Source: Lachnospira sp. UBA3212 (GTDB lineage Bacteria > Bacillota > Clostridia > Lachnospirales > Lachnospiraceae). Taken from it: a stretch of 64,000 nt of DNA. Positions 34,325-43,039 of the stretch are shown piece after piece. The DNA is taken from contig DEWK01000004.1 in the NCBI GenBank assembly GCA_002363615.1, forward strand, positions 60,049 through 124,048. Reading direction: 5' to 3'. The notes beneath the pieces are model-generated. The model was not told where the DNA came from and searched no databases. It saw only the letters and a program-made list of their open reading frames with translations. The translations under genes and the position numbers were made by a program. Position 1 is the first letter of the stretch; the number at the start of each line of letters is the position of its first letter.

Positions 34325-37300
34325 ATGCAGATTAAGGATATGTTTGCGAAACCGATTGATCGTGAAATTCAGGGAGTTATTATTGTCGGTCAGGGAGAAG
34401 AAACCAATGTTGCACAAGAATTAGAGGAATATGTAGTAACGAAAGAGTTGCAAAAACATTTTTCGGAGTTTTTTGATGCATATAAAAAGGGGATTAACGG
34501 TAATACAAGTGAAATAGGTGTTTGGATATCCGGTTTCTTTGGAAGTGGTAAATCACATTTCTTAAAGATTTTATCATATATTCTCGCTAACAATGAAATT
34601 GGAGGAAAGAAAGCAATTGATTATTTTGTTGATGATAACAAGATAGCTGATCCGATGGTTTTAGCTGATATGAAGCTGGCAGCAAGCATTCCTACGGATG
34701 TTGTTTTATTTAATATTGACTCTAAAAGTGATTCTAACAGCAAACAGAACAAAGATGCAATTGTTAATGTGTTTTTAAAAGTTTTTAATGAAATGCAGGG
34801 ATTCTGTGGTAGTTTACCGCATCTTGCTGATTTAGAGAGTCAGCTGACGGATGAGGGTAAGTATGAGGCTTTTAAAGAGGCCTTTGAAGATGAATATGGT
34901 GGAGAATGGACTAAGTCTAGACATAAATTTGATTTTATTCAGGATGATGTTGTAGAAGCACTTGTAAATATTGATTTTATGAGTGAGGCGGCTGCACGTA
35001 ATTGGTGTGAAAAAGCTGCTGAACCATATCGCATCAGTATTGAAGAATTTGCTAAGAGAGTAAAGGAATATATAGATAAAAAAGGTGAAAATCGTCATGT
35101 TGTATTTATGGTTGATGAAGTTGGTCAGTACATTGGTGATGATTCTAACCTTATGCTTAATCTCCAAACAGTTCGTGAAGAATTGAGTAAGGAATGTCGC
35201 GGAAAAGCCTGGGTGGTTGTAACCAGCCAGCAGGATGTTGATTCCATTATGAAGGTAAAGGGCAATGACTTTTCAAAGATTCAAGGTCGCTTTGCTACAA
35301 GACTTGCTTTGTCATCAGCAAATGTTGATGAGGTTATCAAAAAGAGAATTCTTTCAAAGAATGAAACTGGTGCTCAGACATTAAGATTGTTGTATGAGCA
35401 AAAATCTACAATTATCAAGAATCTTATTGTATTCAATGATGGAGTAGAGAAAAAATTGTATGCTGATGAGGATGATTTTTCGGGAGTATATCCTTTTGTT
35501 CCATATCAGTTTAATCTTTTGGCAAGCGTTTTGACATCTATTCGTACACATGGAGCATCGGGAAAGCATCTTTCTGAAGGCGAGCGTTCAATGCTTGCGC
35601 TTTTCAAAGAATCAGCCATGAAAATAATGAAAGAATCAGAAGGGGCGATTGTACCATTTCATAGATTTTACGATGCATTAGAGAATTTTTTGGATCATAG
35701 TCATCGAAGTGTAATTATACGTGCATATGATAACAGCAAGATTAATCCTGAGAACAAGAAGGACGATGTCTTTGCAATCAATGTTCTTAAGACTTTATTT
35801 ATGATTAAGTACATTTTGGAAATAGAGGCCAATGTTGAAAATATAACCAGTCTTATGATTGATAATATTGACAATGACAGAATTGAGTTAAAAGAGAGAG
35901 TAGAACAGGCTTTAAAAGTGTTAAGTCAGCAAATGCTTGTTCAGAAAAATGGTAATTTATATGTATTTCTTACGGATGAAGAACAGGAAATCAATAGAGA
36001 AATAGATGGCCAGAATGTTGAAATGGCTGAGGTTATAAATAAAGTTTCTGAAATGATTTTTGAAGATATTTTCTCAGAAAAAAAATATCGTTATCCTGCA
36101 CATAACGGAAGATATGCCTTTCCATTTAATCAGACTGTGGATGACAGACCTTATAAATCAAATCAAAATTATGATATTGGTTTAAAGATTCTTACACCTT
36201 GGTATGATGGTGGCAGTGATGATGCAACTCTTAGAATGATGTCGGGAACAGGTCAGCAGGTTGTTGTGTTGCTTCCAAACGATGCTGCTTTCCTTGAGGA
36301 ATTGATGACTTATTTGAAGATTGAAAAGTTTCTTCGTCTCAATACTTCATCACAGCTTACAAAATATGAAACAATCAAAGAAGCAAAGCGTGTTGAAATG
36401 AGAGAAAGAAACTCCAATGCCAAGTTATATCTTACAGAGGCGTTAAAAGCAGCAACTATTTATGTGAATGGTGATGTTGCTAACCTTTCTGCTAAAGAAG
36501 TTACTGGAAGAATCAATGATGCAATAGGAAAACTGGTACAAACAGTTTATCACAAGCTTTCATATATTGATACGCCATTTGATGAGGTGAATATCAGAAA
36601 GATGTTTGTAGCAACAAATCAGGTTAAGCTTGAATTGAAAGGCGGAACTGAGGCTAATATTCATGCATTAGATGATGTTTTAAGTTTTATATCCGGCAAT
36701 TCACAGATTCATATCAAAACTTCTATGAAGACGATTAAAGATAGATTTATGAGTGCTCCATACGGTTTTGTAGAGGATGACGTTCATTGGCTGATTGCCA
36801 GGTTATACAAACGTGGTGATATTACATTTACAGTTAATGGCTCTGCGGTTACTGTAATGAATAAGTCGGCAGATGAGATTGTTGATTATATTGTTAAAAA
36901 ACAGTATGTTGATAAGCTGCTCATGGAAGTAAGAGTTCGTGTTCCAGAAAAAGAGAAGAGGGCAGTGCAGTCAGTGATAAAAGAGATGTTTGGTACCTCT
37001 TTGTCTTCAGAAGATGAAGATACCGGAATGAGAACCTTCCAAAAATATTCGCAATCCAGATTGTCTGAAATGCAAACATTAGAGGTGAATTACAATCAGT
37101 ATGCTTATCCTGGAAAGAGTATTATTGCTGAGGGTAAAGCATTAATGCAGACTATTATGCAATTATCCGACTCGAAAGAGTTTTATGAGTATGTATCCAA
37201 GCATCAAGACGATTTATTAGATTATTCTGATGATTACGAACCTGTGAAGACATTCTTTGGAGGTGAGCAGAAACAAATATTTACCAGGGCTTTGGATATG

Positions 37301-37939
37301 TTAGAAATCTACGATGATAGTAAAACATACATAGTAGATAAAGAATTAGAAGGTATAGTTGATCAGATTCGTACAATCGTAAAAATGAAAGCACCTTACA
37401 GAGAGATACCAAAACTTCCAGATCTTAGAAATAGATTTATGGAAGCTTATAATAAGGTGCTTGAGAAAGCTGCTGTTCCTGTGAAACAGTCTATCAACGA
37501 TGATAAAGATAGAGTAATAGAAGTTGTTGATACAAAAGAGTATAAGGATGAGAAAAAGCCAAAATATATCCAATTATTCATTGAAATTTTAGATGGAGCA
37601 GATTCTTGTAATAATGTTTCAAGACTAAGAGCATATGCAGACAAGTCAAATGCATTAAAGATTCGTTTATTGGATGAGATGAATGAATTGGATGCAAAAT
37701 TAGCTGCAGAAAGAGCAAAGGCTGAGCAGGAGAAGAACGGTGCTAATGCATCTGGTGGTGTGGATATTGCTGTTGATATACCAGTAAAGAAAACAAAGAA
37801 TGTAACAATTAAGAATGTAGCACAAACATCGTCCTGGAGAATTGAAAAAGAAGATGATGTTGAGAAATATATTAGTCAATTAAGGGATAAATTGTTAAAT
37901 GAGTTGAAAGATAATGATATTATCAATGTTGAATTTTAG
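34325..37939 (+). CDS. brxC: BREX ATPase BrxC
   Basis: A 1204-aa P-loop ATPase, the usual size for BrxC/PglY. Walker A GFFGSGKSHFLKIL at residues 70-83; Walker B-like VVFMVDEVGQYIG at about 258-270; sensor-type QGRFATRLALSSANVDEVI after that. The remaining two thirds are helical regions without catalytic motifs. It sits in the conserved order brxA-brxB-brxC-pglX and has a strong AGGAGG site. Confidence 0.96.
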   Translation: MQIKDMFAKPIDREIQGVIIVGQGEETNVAQELEEYVVTKELQKHFSEFFDAYKKGINGNTSEIGVWISGFFGSGKSHFLKILSYILANNEIGGKKAIDYFVDDNKIADPMVLADMKLAASIPTDVVLFNIDSKSDSNSKQNKDAIVNVFLKVFNEMQGFCGSLPHLADLESQLTDEGKYEAFKEAFEDEYGGEWTKSRHKFDFIQDDVVEALVNIDFMSEAAARNWCEKAAEPYRISIEEFAKRVKEYIDKKGENRHVVFMVDEVGQYIGDDSNLMLNLQTVREELSKECRGKAWVVVTSQQDVDSIMKVKGNDFSKIQGRFATRLALSSANVDEVIKKRILSKNETGAQTLRLLYEQKSTIIKNLIVFNDGVEKKLYADEDDFSGVYPFVPYQFNLLASVLTSIRTHGASGKHLSEGERSMLALFKESAMKIMKESEGAIVPFHRFYDALENFLDHSHRSVIIRAYDNSKINPENKKDDVFAINVLKTLFMIKYILEIEANVENITSLMIDNIDNDRIELKERVEQALKVLSQQMLVQKNGNLYVFLTDEEQEINREIDGQNVEMAEVINKVSEMIFEDIFSEKKYRYPAHNGRYAFPFNQTVDDRPYKSNQNYDIGLKILTPWYDGGSDDATLRMMSGTGQQVVVLLPNDAAFLEELMTYLKIEKFLRLNTSSQLTKYETIKEAKRVEMRERNSNAKLYLTEALKAATIYVNGDVANLSAKEVTGRINDAIGKLVQTVYHKLSYIDTPFDEVNIRKMFVATNQVKLELKGGTEANIHALDDVLSFISGNSQIHIKTSMKTIKDRFMSAPYGFVEDDVHWLIARLYKRGDITFTVNGSAVTVMNKSADEIVDYIVKKQYVDKLLMEVRVRVPEKEKRAVQSVIKEMFGTSLSSEDEDTGMRTFQKYSQSRLSEMQTLEVNYNQYAYPGKSIIAEGKALMQTIMQLSDSKEFYEYVSKHQDDLLDYSDDYEPVKTFFGGEQKQIFTRALDMLEIYDDSKTYIVDKELEGIVDQIRTIVKMKAPYREIPKLPDLRNRFMEAYNKVLEKAAVPVKQSINDDKDRVIEVVDTKEYKDEKKPKYIQLFIEILDGADSCNNVSRLRAYADKSNALKIRLLDEMNELDAKLAAERAKAEQEKNGANASGGVDIAVDIPVKKTKNVTIKNVAQTSSWRIEKEDDVEKYISQLRDKLLNELKDNDIINVEF

Positions 37940-37954
37940 GAATGGAGTATGTGA

Positions 37955-40900
37955 ATGAATAAGGCTGCTATAAAGAATTTTGCTATATGGGCAAGGAATA
38001 AGCTTATATCTGATGTTGAGTATAAAGCCGGACTTATGGGAGTTACAGAGGATGGTATTCAGAATCCTTTGCCACAATCTACCGGGCAAACCCAGTTTTT
38101 TGACATTGGAACAGCTGAACCATATGCAATAACCGGAGAACAGATAAGACAAAGAAAAAACCTGGTTGATACTATTAAGGCAAAAGAAAAGCAAACAGAT
38201 TATGCTACAGCTTATAAGTATATTATAGAGGGCGTGGCGTATACATGGTTTAATAGATTAATAGCAATCAGATTTATGGAGGTAAATGATTATTTGCCTT
38301 CTCATGTTAGAGTTCTTTCATCTGAAGGAGGAAAGACGGAGCCGGATTTGGTTACGTCTCCTTTTGATGCAGATTTATCATTCACAGATTCAGAAAAGCA
38401 AGAGATTATCAATCTAAAAAATGCAAACAAATTGGATGAGTGTTTTAGAATGCTTTTCATTAAACAATGTAATGCCTTAAATGCTAATTTGCCGGCTTTG
38501 TTTGAAAAAACAGCTGATTATACAGAAGCCTTGTTAAATATCTCTGCTATAGATAAAGAGGGAGTAGTGTATCATCTTGTAAATGATATCCCGGAGGACG
38601 ATTTCAATATTGAAAAAGGCGGTCAGGTAGAGATTATCGGATGGTTATATCAGTATTACAATACAGAACCTAAAAATGAGACCTTTGCTAAAAGTGGAAA
38701 GATTACAAAAGAGGAAATTCCTGCTGTAACACAGCTTTTTACACCTGACTGGATTGTTCGCTATATGGTTGAAAATAGCTTGGGTCGGCTTTGGGTAGAA
38801 GGTCATCCTAATGATAGCTTAAAGGCAGGATGGAAGTATTATCTTGAAGAGGCTGAGCAAGAGCCGGAGGTGCAGGCACAACTTGATGAGATTCATAAAG
38901 AGTATTCTAAACTTAATCCGGAGGATATTAAGTTTATTGATCCATGTATGGGTTCAGGACATATCCTTGTGTATGCATTTGATGTGTTAATGCAGATATA
39001 CGAATCAGCAGGATGGTCAGAAAGAGATGCTGCAAAGAGCATCTTAGAGAATAATATCTATGGATTAGATATTGATGATAGAGCATATCAGATGGCTTAC
39101 TTTGCTGTAATGATGAAGGCAAGACAGTATAACAGAAGAATACTGTCTGCAGACACTCCTTGCCATGTTTATTCGATTCAAGAAAGTAATGGGATTGACA
39201 GAAAGCACTTACAGTATTTGGGAAATGAATTAAGTGATAGCGAAAAGAAAACAGCAATAGAACAGTTGACAGGACTATTGGATACATTTAGAGATGCTAA
39301 GGAATATGGATCTATTTTAAATGTTGAAGATTATGATTGGGATTTGCTGAGGTTGTTTGTTTCTGGGAATGCTGATGATGGACAGATTTCATTAGAGACT
39401 GTGGGCATTAATATAACCCAAGAAAGCTTGGAAGAGTTGATTGATATTGGACAGGTGATGGCAACGAAGTATGAGGTGGTTGTTACGAATCCACCTTATG
39501 CAGCTGTTTCTGGCTTGGGGAAAAATGTCAATGATTATGTTAAAAACAAGTATAAACGGACAAAAAGTGATTTGTTTGCTGTTTTTATTGAAAAATGTGA
39601 ATATTTATTGGAAAAAAGAGGATATTTGGGAATGATTACACCAGAAGCCTGGATGTTTTTGGGGACATTCCTAAAACTACGAACTGAAGTATTATTTGAT
39701 TCGCAGATAATTTCATTACTTCACTTAGGACTAGGCGCGTTTGAATGTGGGTTTGGTACTACTTCGTTTGTATTAAGCAAATATACATCGAAAAAAAGGA
39801 AGGGATTATTCATTGATCTAAGAGAATATAAGGATGAAACTGAAAAGAAAATCGGATTTTTCGAGAAAAATATAACATACAGTAATTCATTATATGATAT
39901 GAAAAATCTACCTAATGCAGTTTTGGCGTATTGGTGTTCAAAGGAATTTAAAAATTTGTTTAAGGAATATGGTAGGATTTCTGATTCTTTTAATTTGGAA
40001 TGCGGAATAAAAAATGGAAATAATGAATTTTTTTTAAGAGGGTGGTTTGAAGTATATTACCCTCGAATCAACATCTCGAATTCTCGAAGTGAATCAATGA
40101 CCAATATGGAGAGTGGGGGGAAGAAATGGTTTAAATGTAACAAGGGAGGTGGTTATAAAAAATGGTATGGTAATTATGAGTATGTAATTAATTTAGAAAA
40201 TGATGCTAGAGATATTAAGAAAATGATTTCCTCTAGTACGTACAGATTAAGAAAAAAGGAAAATTATTTTCGGAATACTATAACATGGCCACTTGTTAGT
40301 GGAAATCGATATAGTTGTCGTTTTATGAGTCAAGATATATTGCCAGATGTCAATGCAAATATAATTATAATAAAGAGTGATATAGAGTATATTCTTATGG
40401 GATATATGAATTCAAAATTGTTCGATTCTATTATAAAAATGCTTAATCCGACACTTGCATTTCCAATAGAGACTATTGGTAATGCACCATGTTTAATAGT
40501 AGATAAACCTATAATAACCGAAAGAGTAAAGGAAAATATAAAAATATCTAAATATGATTATGATAATAGTGAAGTGTCATGGGATTTTAATATTCATCCA
40601 CTTACAAAAGGAGAAACCATTGGAAGATTAATATCAGATAAATATAAAGAATGGGAAAAAGAATGTGAAGATCGCTTTAATCAACTTAAAGCAAATGAAG
40701 AGGAGTTGAATCGTATATTTATTGATATATATGGTTTACAAGATGAACTCTCACCAGAGGTTGAGGATAAAGATGTCACTGTAAGAAAAGCTGAATTACA
40801 GCGAGATATAAAGAGCCTTCTTTCATATGCTGTTGGTTGTATGTTTGGACGATACTCATTAGATGTAGAAGGTCTTGCATATGCTGGCGGAGAATGGGAT

Positions 40901-41593
40901 GCAAGCAAGTATTCTACTTTTATTCCGGATGATGACAATATTATTCCTATTACAGACGAGGAATATTTTGAGGATGATATTGTAGGTCTGCTTTGTGGAT
41001 GGTTAAAGAAGGTATATGGTGAGGATACATTAGAACAAAATCTTGATTTTATTGCATCTGCATTAAAGAACAAAGGTGATACATCCAGAGATATTATTAG
41101 AAATTATTTTGTAAATGATTTCTTTAAGGATCATTGTAAAACATATTCTGTAACAGGATCAGGCAAAAGACCTATTTATTGGCTTTTTGATAGTGGTAAG
41201 CAGAATGGTTTTAAGGCATTGATATATTTGCATAGATATAATGCAGATACTATTGGCAACTTAAGAGTTGATTATTTGCATCGTATGCAGAGAGTGTATG
41301 AATCTGAGATTGGTCGTATGCAAGATATGATTGATCATAGTACCAATAGTAGAGAAGTAGGTGCAGCTACAAAGCGTAAGGAAAAACTACAGAAGCAGCT
41401 AAAAGAGTGTCGTGACTATGATGAGAAGATAGGACATTTAGCACTTACAAGAACGGAGCTGGATTTAGATGATGGAGTGAAATACAATTATCGAAAAGTT
41501 CAGTTGGGTTCTGATGGAAAGTTTTATGAGGTTTTGGCTGATAGTAAAGCAATTATGATGCCTGAAAAGAAATTTGAGGAATTTAAAAAATAG
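37955..41593 (+). CDS. pglX: BREX-1 adenine-specific DNA methyltransferase PglX
   Basis: Methylates a non-palindromic adenine site on host DNA, marking self. 1212 aa. The SAM-binding motif is IDPCMGSGHILVYAFDVL (about residue 328) and the catalytic motif is VTNPPYAAVSG (about 510). N-terminal (1-300) and C-terminal (about 880-1212) BREX-specific helical regions frame the methylase. The part after NPPY (about 560-860; bases 39.8-40.5 kb) is strikingly AT-rich with unusual codons and is probably the target-recognition domain, which is swapped frequently. The frame is intact, with no phase-variation tract seen. Confidence 0.96.
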   Translation: MNKAAIKNFAIWARNKLISDVEYKAGLMGVTEDGIQNPLPQSTGQTQFFDIGTAEPYAITGEQIRQRKNLVDTIKAKEKQTDYATAYKYIIEGVAYTWFNRLIAIRFMEVNDYLPSHVRVLSSEGGKTEPDLVTSPFDADLSFTDSEKQEIINLKNANKLDECFRMLFIKQCNALNANLPALFEKTADYTEALLNISAIDKEGVVYHLVNDIPEDDFNIEKGGQVEIIGWLYQYYNTEPKNETFAKSGKITKEEIPAVTQLFTPDWIVRYMVENSLGRLWVEGHPNDSLKAGWKYYLEEAEQEPEVQAQLDEIHKEYSKLNPEDIKFIDPCMGSGHILVYAFDVLMQIYESAGWSERDAAKSILENNIYGLDIDDRAYQMAYFAVMMKARQYNRRILSADTPCHVYSIQESNGIDRKHLQYLGNELSDSEKKTAIEQLTGLLDTFRDAKEYGSILNVEDYDWDLLRLFVSGNADDGQISLETVGINITQESLEELIDIGQVMATKYEVVVTNPPYAAVSGLGKNVNDYVKNKYKRTKSDLFAVFIEKCEYLLEKRGYLGMITPEAWMFLGTFLKLRTEVLFDSQIISLLHLGLGAFECGFGTTSFVLSKYTSKKRKGLFIDLREYKDETEKKIGFFEKNITYSNSLYDMKNLPNAVLAYWCSKEFKNLFKEYGRISDSFNLECGIKNGNNEFFLRGWFEVYYPRINISNSRSESMTNMESGGKKWFKCNKGGGYKKWYGNYEYVINLENDARDIKKMISSSTYRLRKKENYFRNTITWPLVSGNRYSCRFMSQDILPDVNANIIIIKSDIEYILMGYMNSKLFDSIIKMLNPTLAFPIETIGNAPCLIVDKPIITERVKENIKISKYDYDNSEVSWDFNIHPLTKGETIGRLISDKYKEWEKECEDRFNQLKANEEELNRIFIDIYGLQDELSPEVEDKDVTVRKAELQRDIKSLLSYAVGCMFGRYSLDVEGLAYAGGEWDASKYSTFIPDDDNIIPITDEEYFEDDIVGLLCGWLKKVYGEDTLEQNLDFIASALKNKGDTSRDIIRNYFVNDFFKDHCKTYSVTGSGKRPIYWLFDSGKQNGFKALIYLHRYNADTIGNLRVDYLHRMQRVYESEIGRMQDMIDHSTNSREVGAATKRKEKLQKQLKECRDYDEKIGHLALTRTELDLDDGVKYNYRKVQLGSDGKFYEVLADSKAIMMPEKKFEEFKK

Positions 41594-41679
41594 CTCAAAG
41601 TGCAGAGTTTGATACAATTCAGAGATAGCATTGCCGCCTGAAATCTGTGGGGTGTAATTCTCAAAATACATATTTCGAG

Positions 41680-41696
41680 GCAGTTACAGCCTCTTA
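41680..41696 (+). promoter_or_regulatory. Hairpin before the DUF1016 gene
   Basis: GAGGC-AGTTACA-GCCTC just upstream of the ribosome site TAGAGGAG. The 115-nt gap after pglX holds nothing else recognisable. Confidence 0.4.
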
Positions 41697-41708
41697 GAGG
41701 AGAAAATA

Positions 41709-42872
41709 ATGAGTGAAATACAAAACTACAGCGAAGCTGTTCAGATAATAAAATCAGCGATTTTGCAGAGCCAGTATGATGCCGCAAAAACCGTCAACGA
41801 AAAGCAACTTATGCTCTACTATGGCATCGGTAAGTACATATCATTAAACTCCAGAAACGGATTCTGGGGAAAGGGAGCGATTGACGCTATCAGCGAGCAG
41901 TTAGACAAGGAACTGCCGGGATTGCGCGGCTTTACATCCCGCAATCTGCGCTATATGCGGACTTTTTATGAAGAATGGGAAATATTGGATTCTACCAAAC
42001 AAGCCGGGCAGATTCCTGAAAAGACATCTGGCAGTTTGGAACTCGTGAATTCCAAAACAGAAAACATTCCGGATCTTTCAATTTGGAACTTGCAAGTTCC
42101 AAATTATAACGATTTTCCGATGGATGCATTTTTGCATATAGGATTTACGCATCACAGAGTAATACTCGGGAAAGTAAAAAGTTTAGATGAGCGGATGTTT
42201 TATATCCGACGTTGTGCTAATGAACATTTTACTGTAGAGGCGTTAAAAAGTAGTATTGCCGCGGATGATTATCATCATCAGGGAAATTTACCGAACAATT
42301 TTGCACGGACTCTTTCTGCCTCGCAGCAAGCGTTGAAAGCCATCGGTACTTTCAAAGACGAATATCTGCTTGATTACATTAATGTGGAAGAACTGGATGT
42401 CAGGGATACAGCCGATATTGATGAAAAGGTCGTGGAGAACGCCATAATCCATAATGTCAAAAATTTCATTTTGACATTCGGGAAGGATTTCGCCTTTATC
42501 AGAAATCAGTATCATCTGGATGCTTTTGGTGAAGACCAGTACATCGACCTTTTATTCTTCAACCGGGAGCTGAACTGCCTTGTTGCCGTGGAATTAAAGC
42601 GTGGGAAGTTCAAAACATCATATCTGGGACAGCTACAAGGTTATCTTAGCGTGTTGGATGGGTATGAGCGCAAGCCGCATGAGAATCCCGCAATCGGTAT
42701 CATCCTCTGTAAGGACATGAACAAGTCCTTTGTGGATTATGTGATTCAGGACTATGCAAAACCAATGGGAGTAGCTACCTACAAGACATCAAAAGATATG
42801 TCTGAGGAGCTGCGGAGGGCATTGCCTAATATTGAAGATTTGAAGAGACTGCTTGACGAAAACGAAGAGTAA
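41709..42872 (+). CDS. DUF1016/YhcG-family PDDEXK nuclease inserted in the BREX operon
   Basis: The N-terminal DUF1016_N helical region (residues 1-110: QIIKSAILQSQYDAAKTVNEKQLMLYYGIGKYI, RGFTSRNLRYMRTFYE) is followed by a PDDEXK nuclease domain (about 230-387) with QYIDLLFFNRELNCLVAVELKRGKF (D...ExK) and YLGQLQGYLSVLD. Family members often accompany type I restriction and BREX systems; their biological role is unproven. Codon use is GC-richer (CCG, CGG, GGC) than brxC/pglX around it, so it was acquired separately. It occupies the gap between pglX and pglZ that is empty in basic type 1 BREX. Confidence 0.93.
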   Translation: MSEIQNYSEAVQIIKSAILQSQYDAAKTVNEKQLMLYYGIGKYISLNSRNGFWGKGAIDAISEQLDKELPGLRGFTSRNLRYMRTFYEEWEILDSTKQAGQIPEKTSGSLELVNSKTENIPDLSIWNLQVPNYNDFPMDAFLHIGFTHHRVILGKVKSLDERMFYIRRCANEHFTVEALKSSIAADDYHHQGNLPNNFARTLSASQQALKAIGTFKDEYLLDYINVEELDVRDTADIDEKVVENAIIHNVKNFILTFGKDFAFIRNQYHLDAFGEDQYIDLLFFNRELNCLVAVELKRGKFKTSYLGQLQGYLSVLDGYERKPHENPAIGIILCKDMNKSFVDYVIQDYAKPMGVATYKTSKDMSEELRRALPNIEDLKRLLDENEE

Positions 42873-42875
42873 ACA

Positions 42876-42971
42876 ATGTTATCGGGGATTTACCCTGGCT
42901 GTATTTACTGTGACAGATGGGGAAAGTGTTACAAGTTTACTTATTCTTTTAAGAATATTGAAGAAAAATAG
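42876..42971 (+). CDS. Possible 31-aa Cys-rich mini-ORF or remnant
   Basis: MLSGIYPGCIYCDRWGKCY, then a short charged tail. Three Cys in CxxC-x5-C spacing could bind zinc. No ribosome site is evident, and it lies in the 167-nt gap between the nuclease and pglZ genes, so it may be a leftover. Low confidence. Confidence 0.25.
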   Translation: MLSGIYPGCIYCDRWGKCYKFTYSFKNIEEK

Positions 42972-43039
42972 AATGCACCTGAACTTCCAGAAAAAGCACT
43001 GAAATAGAAAAGGAAAAAGTAATTGTTAGGAGGCTGCAT

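Noticed and set aside
34325..41593. Several antisense frames opposite brxC and pglX
   Set aside because: Short, without ribosome sites or domains, and overlapping strong sense genes.
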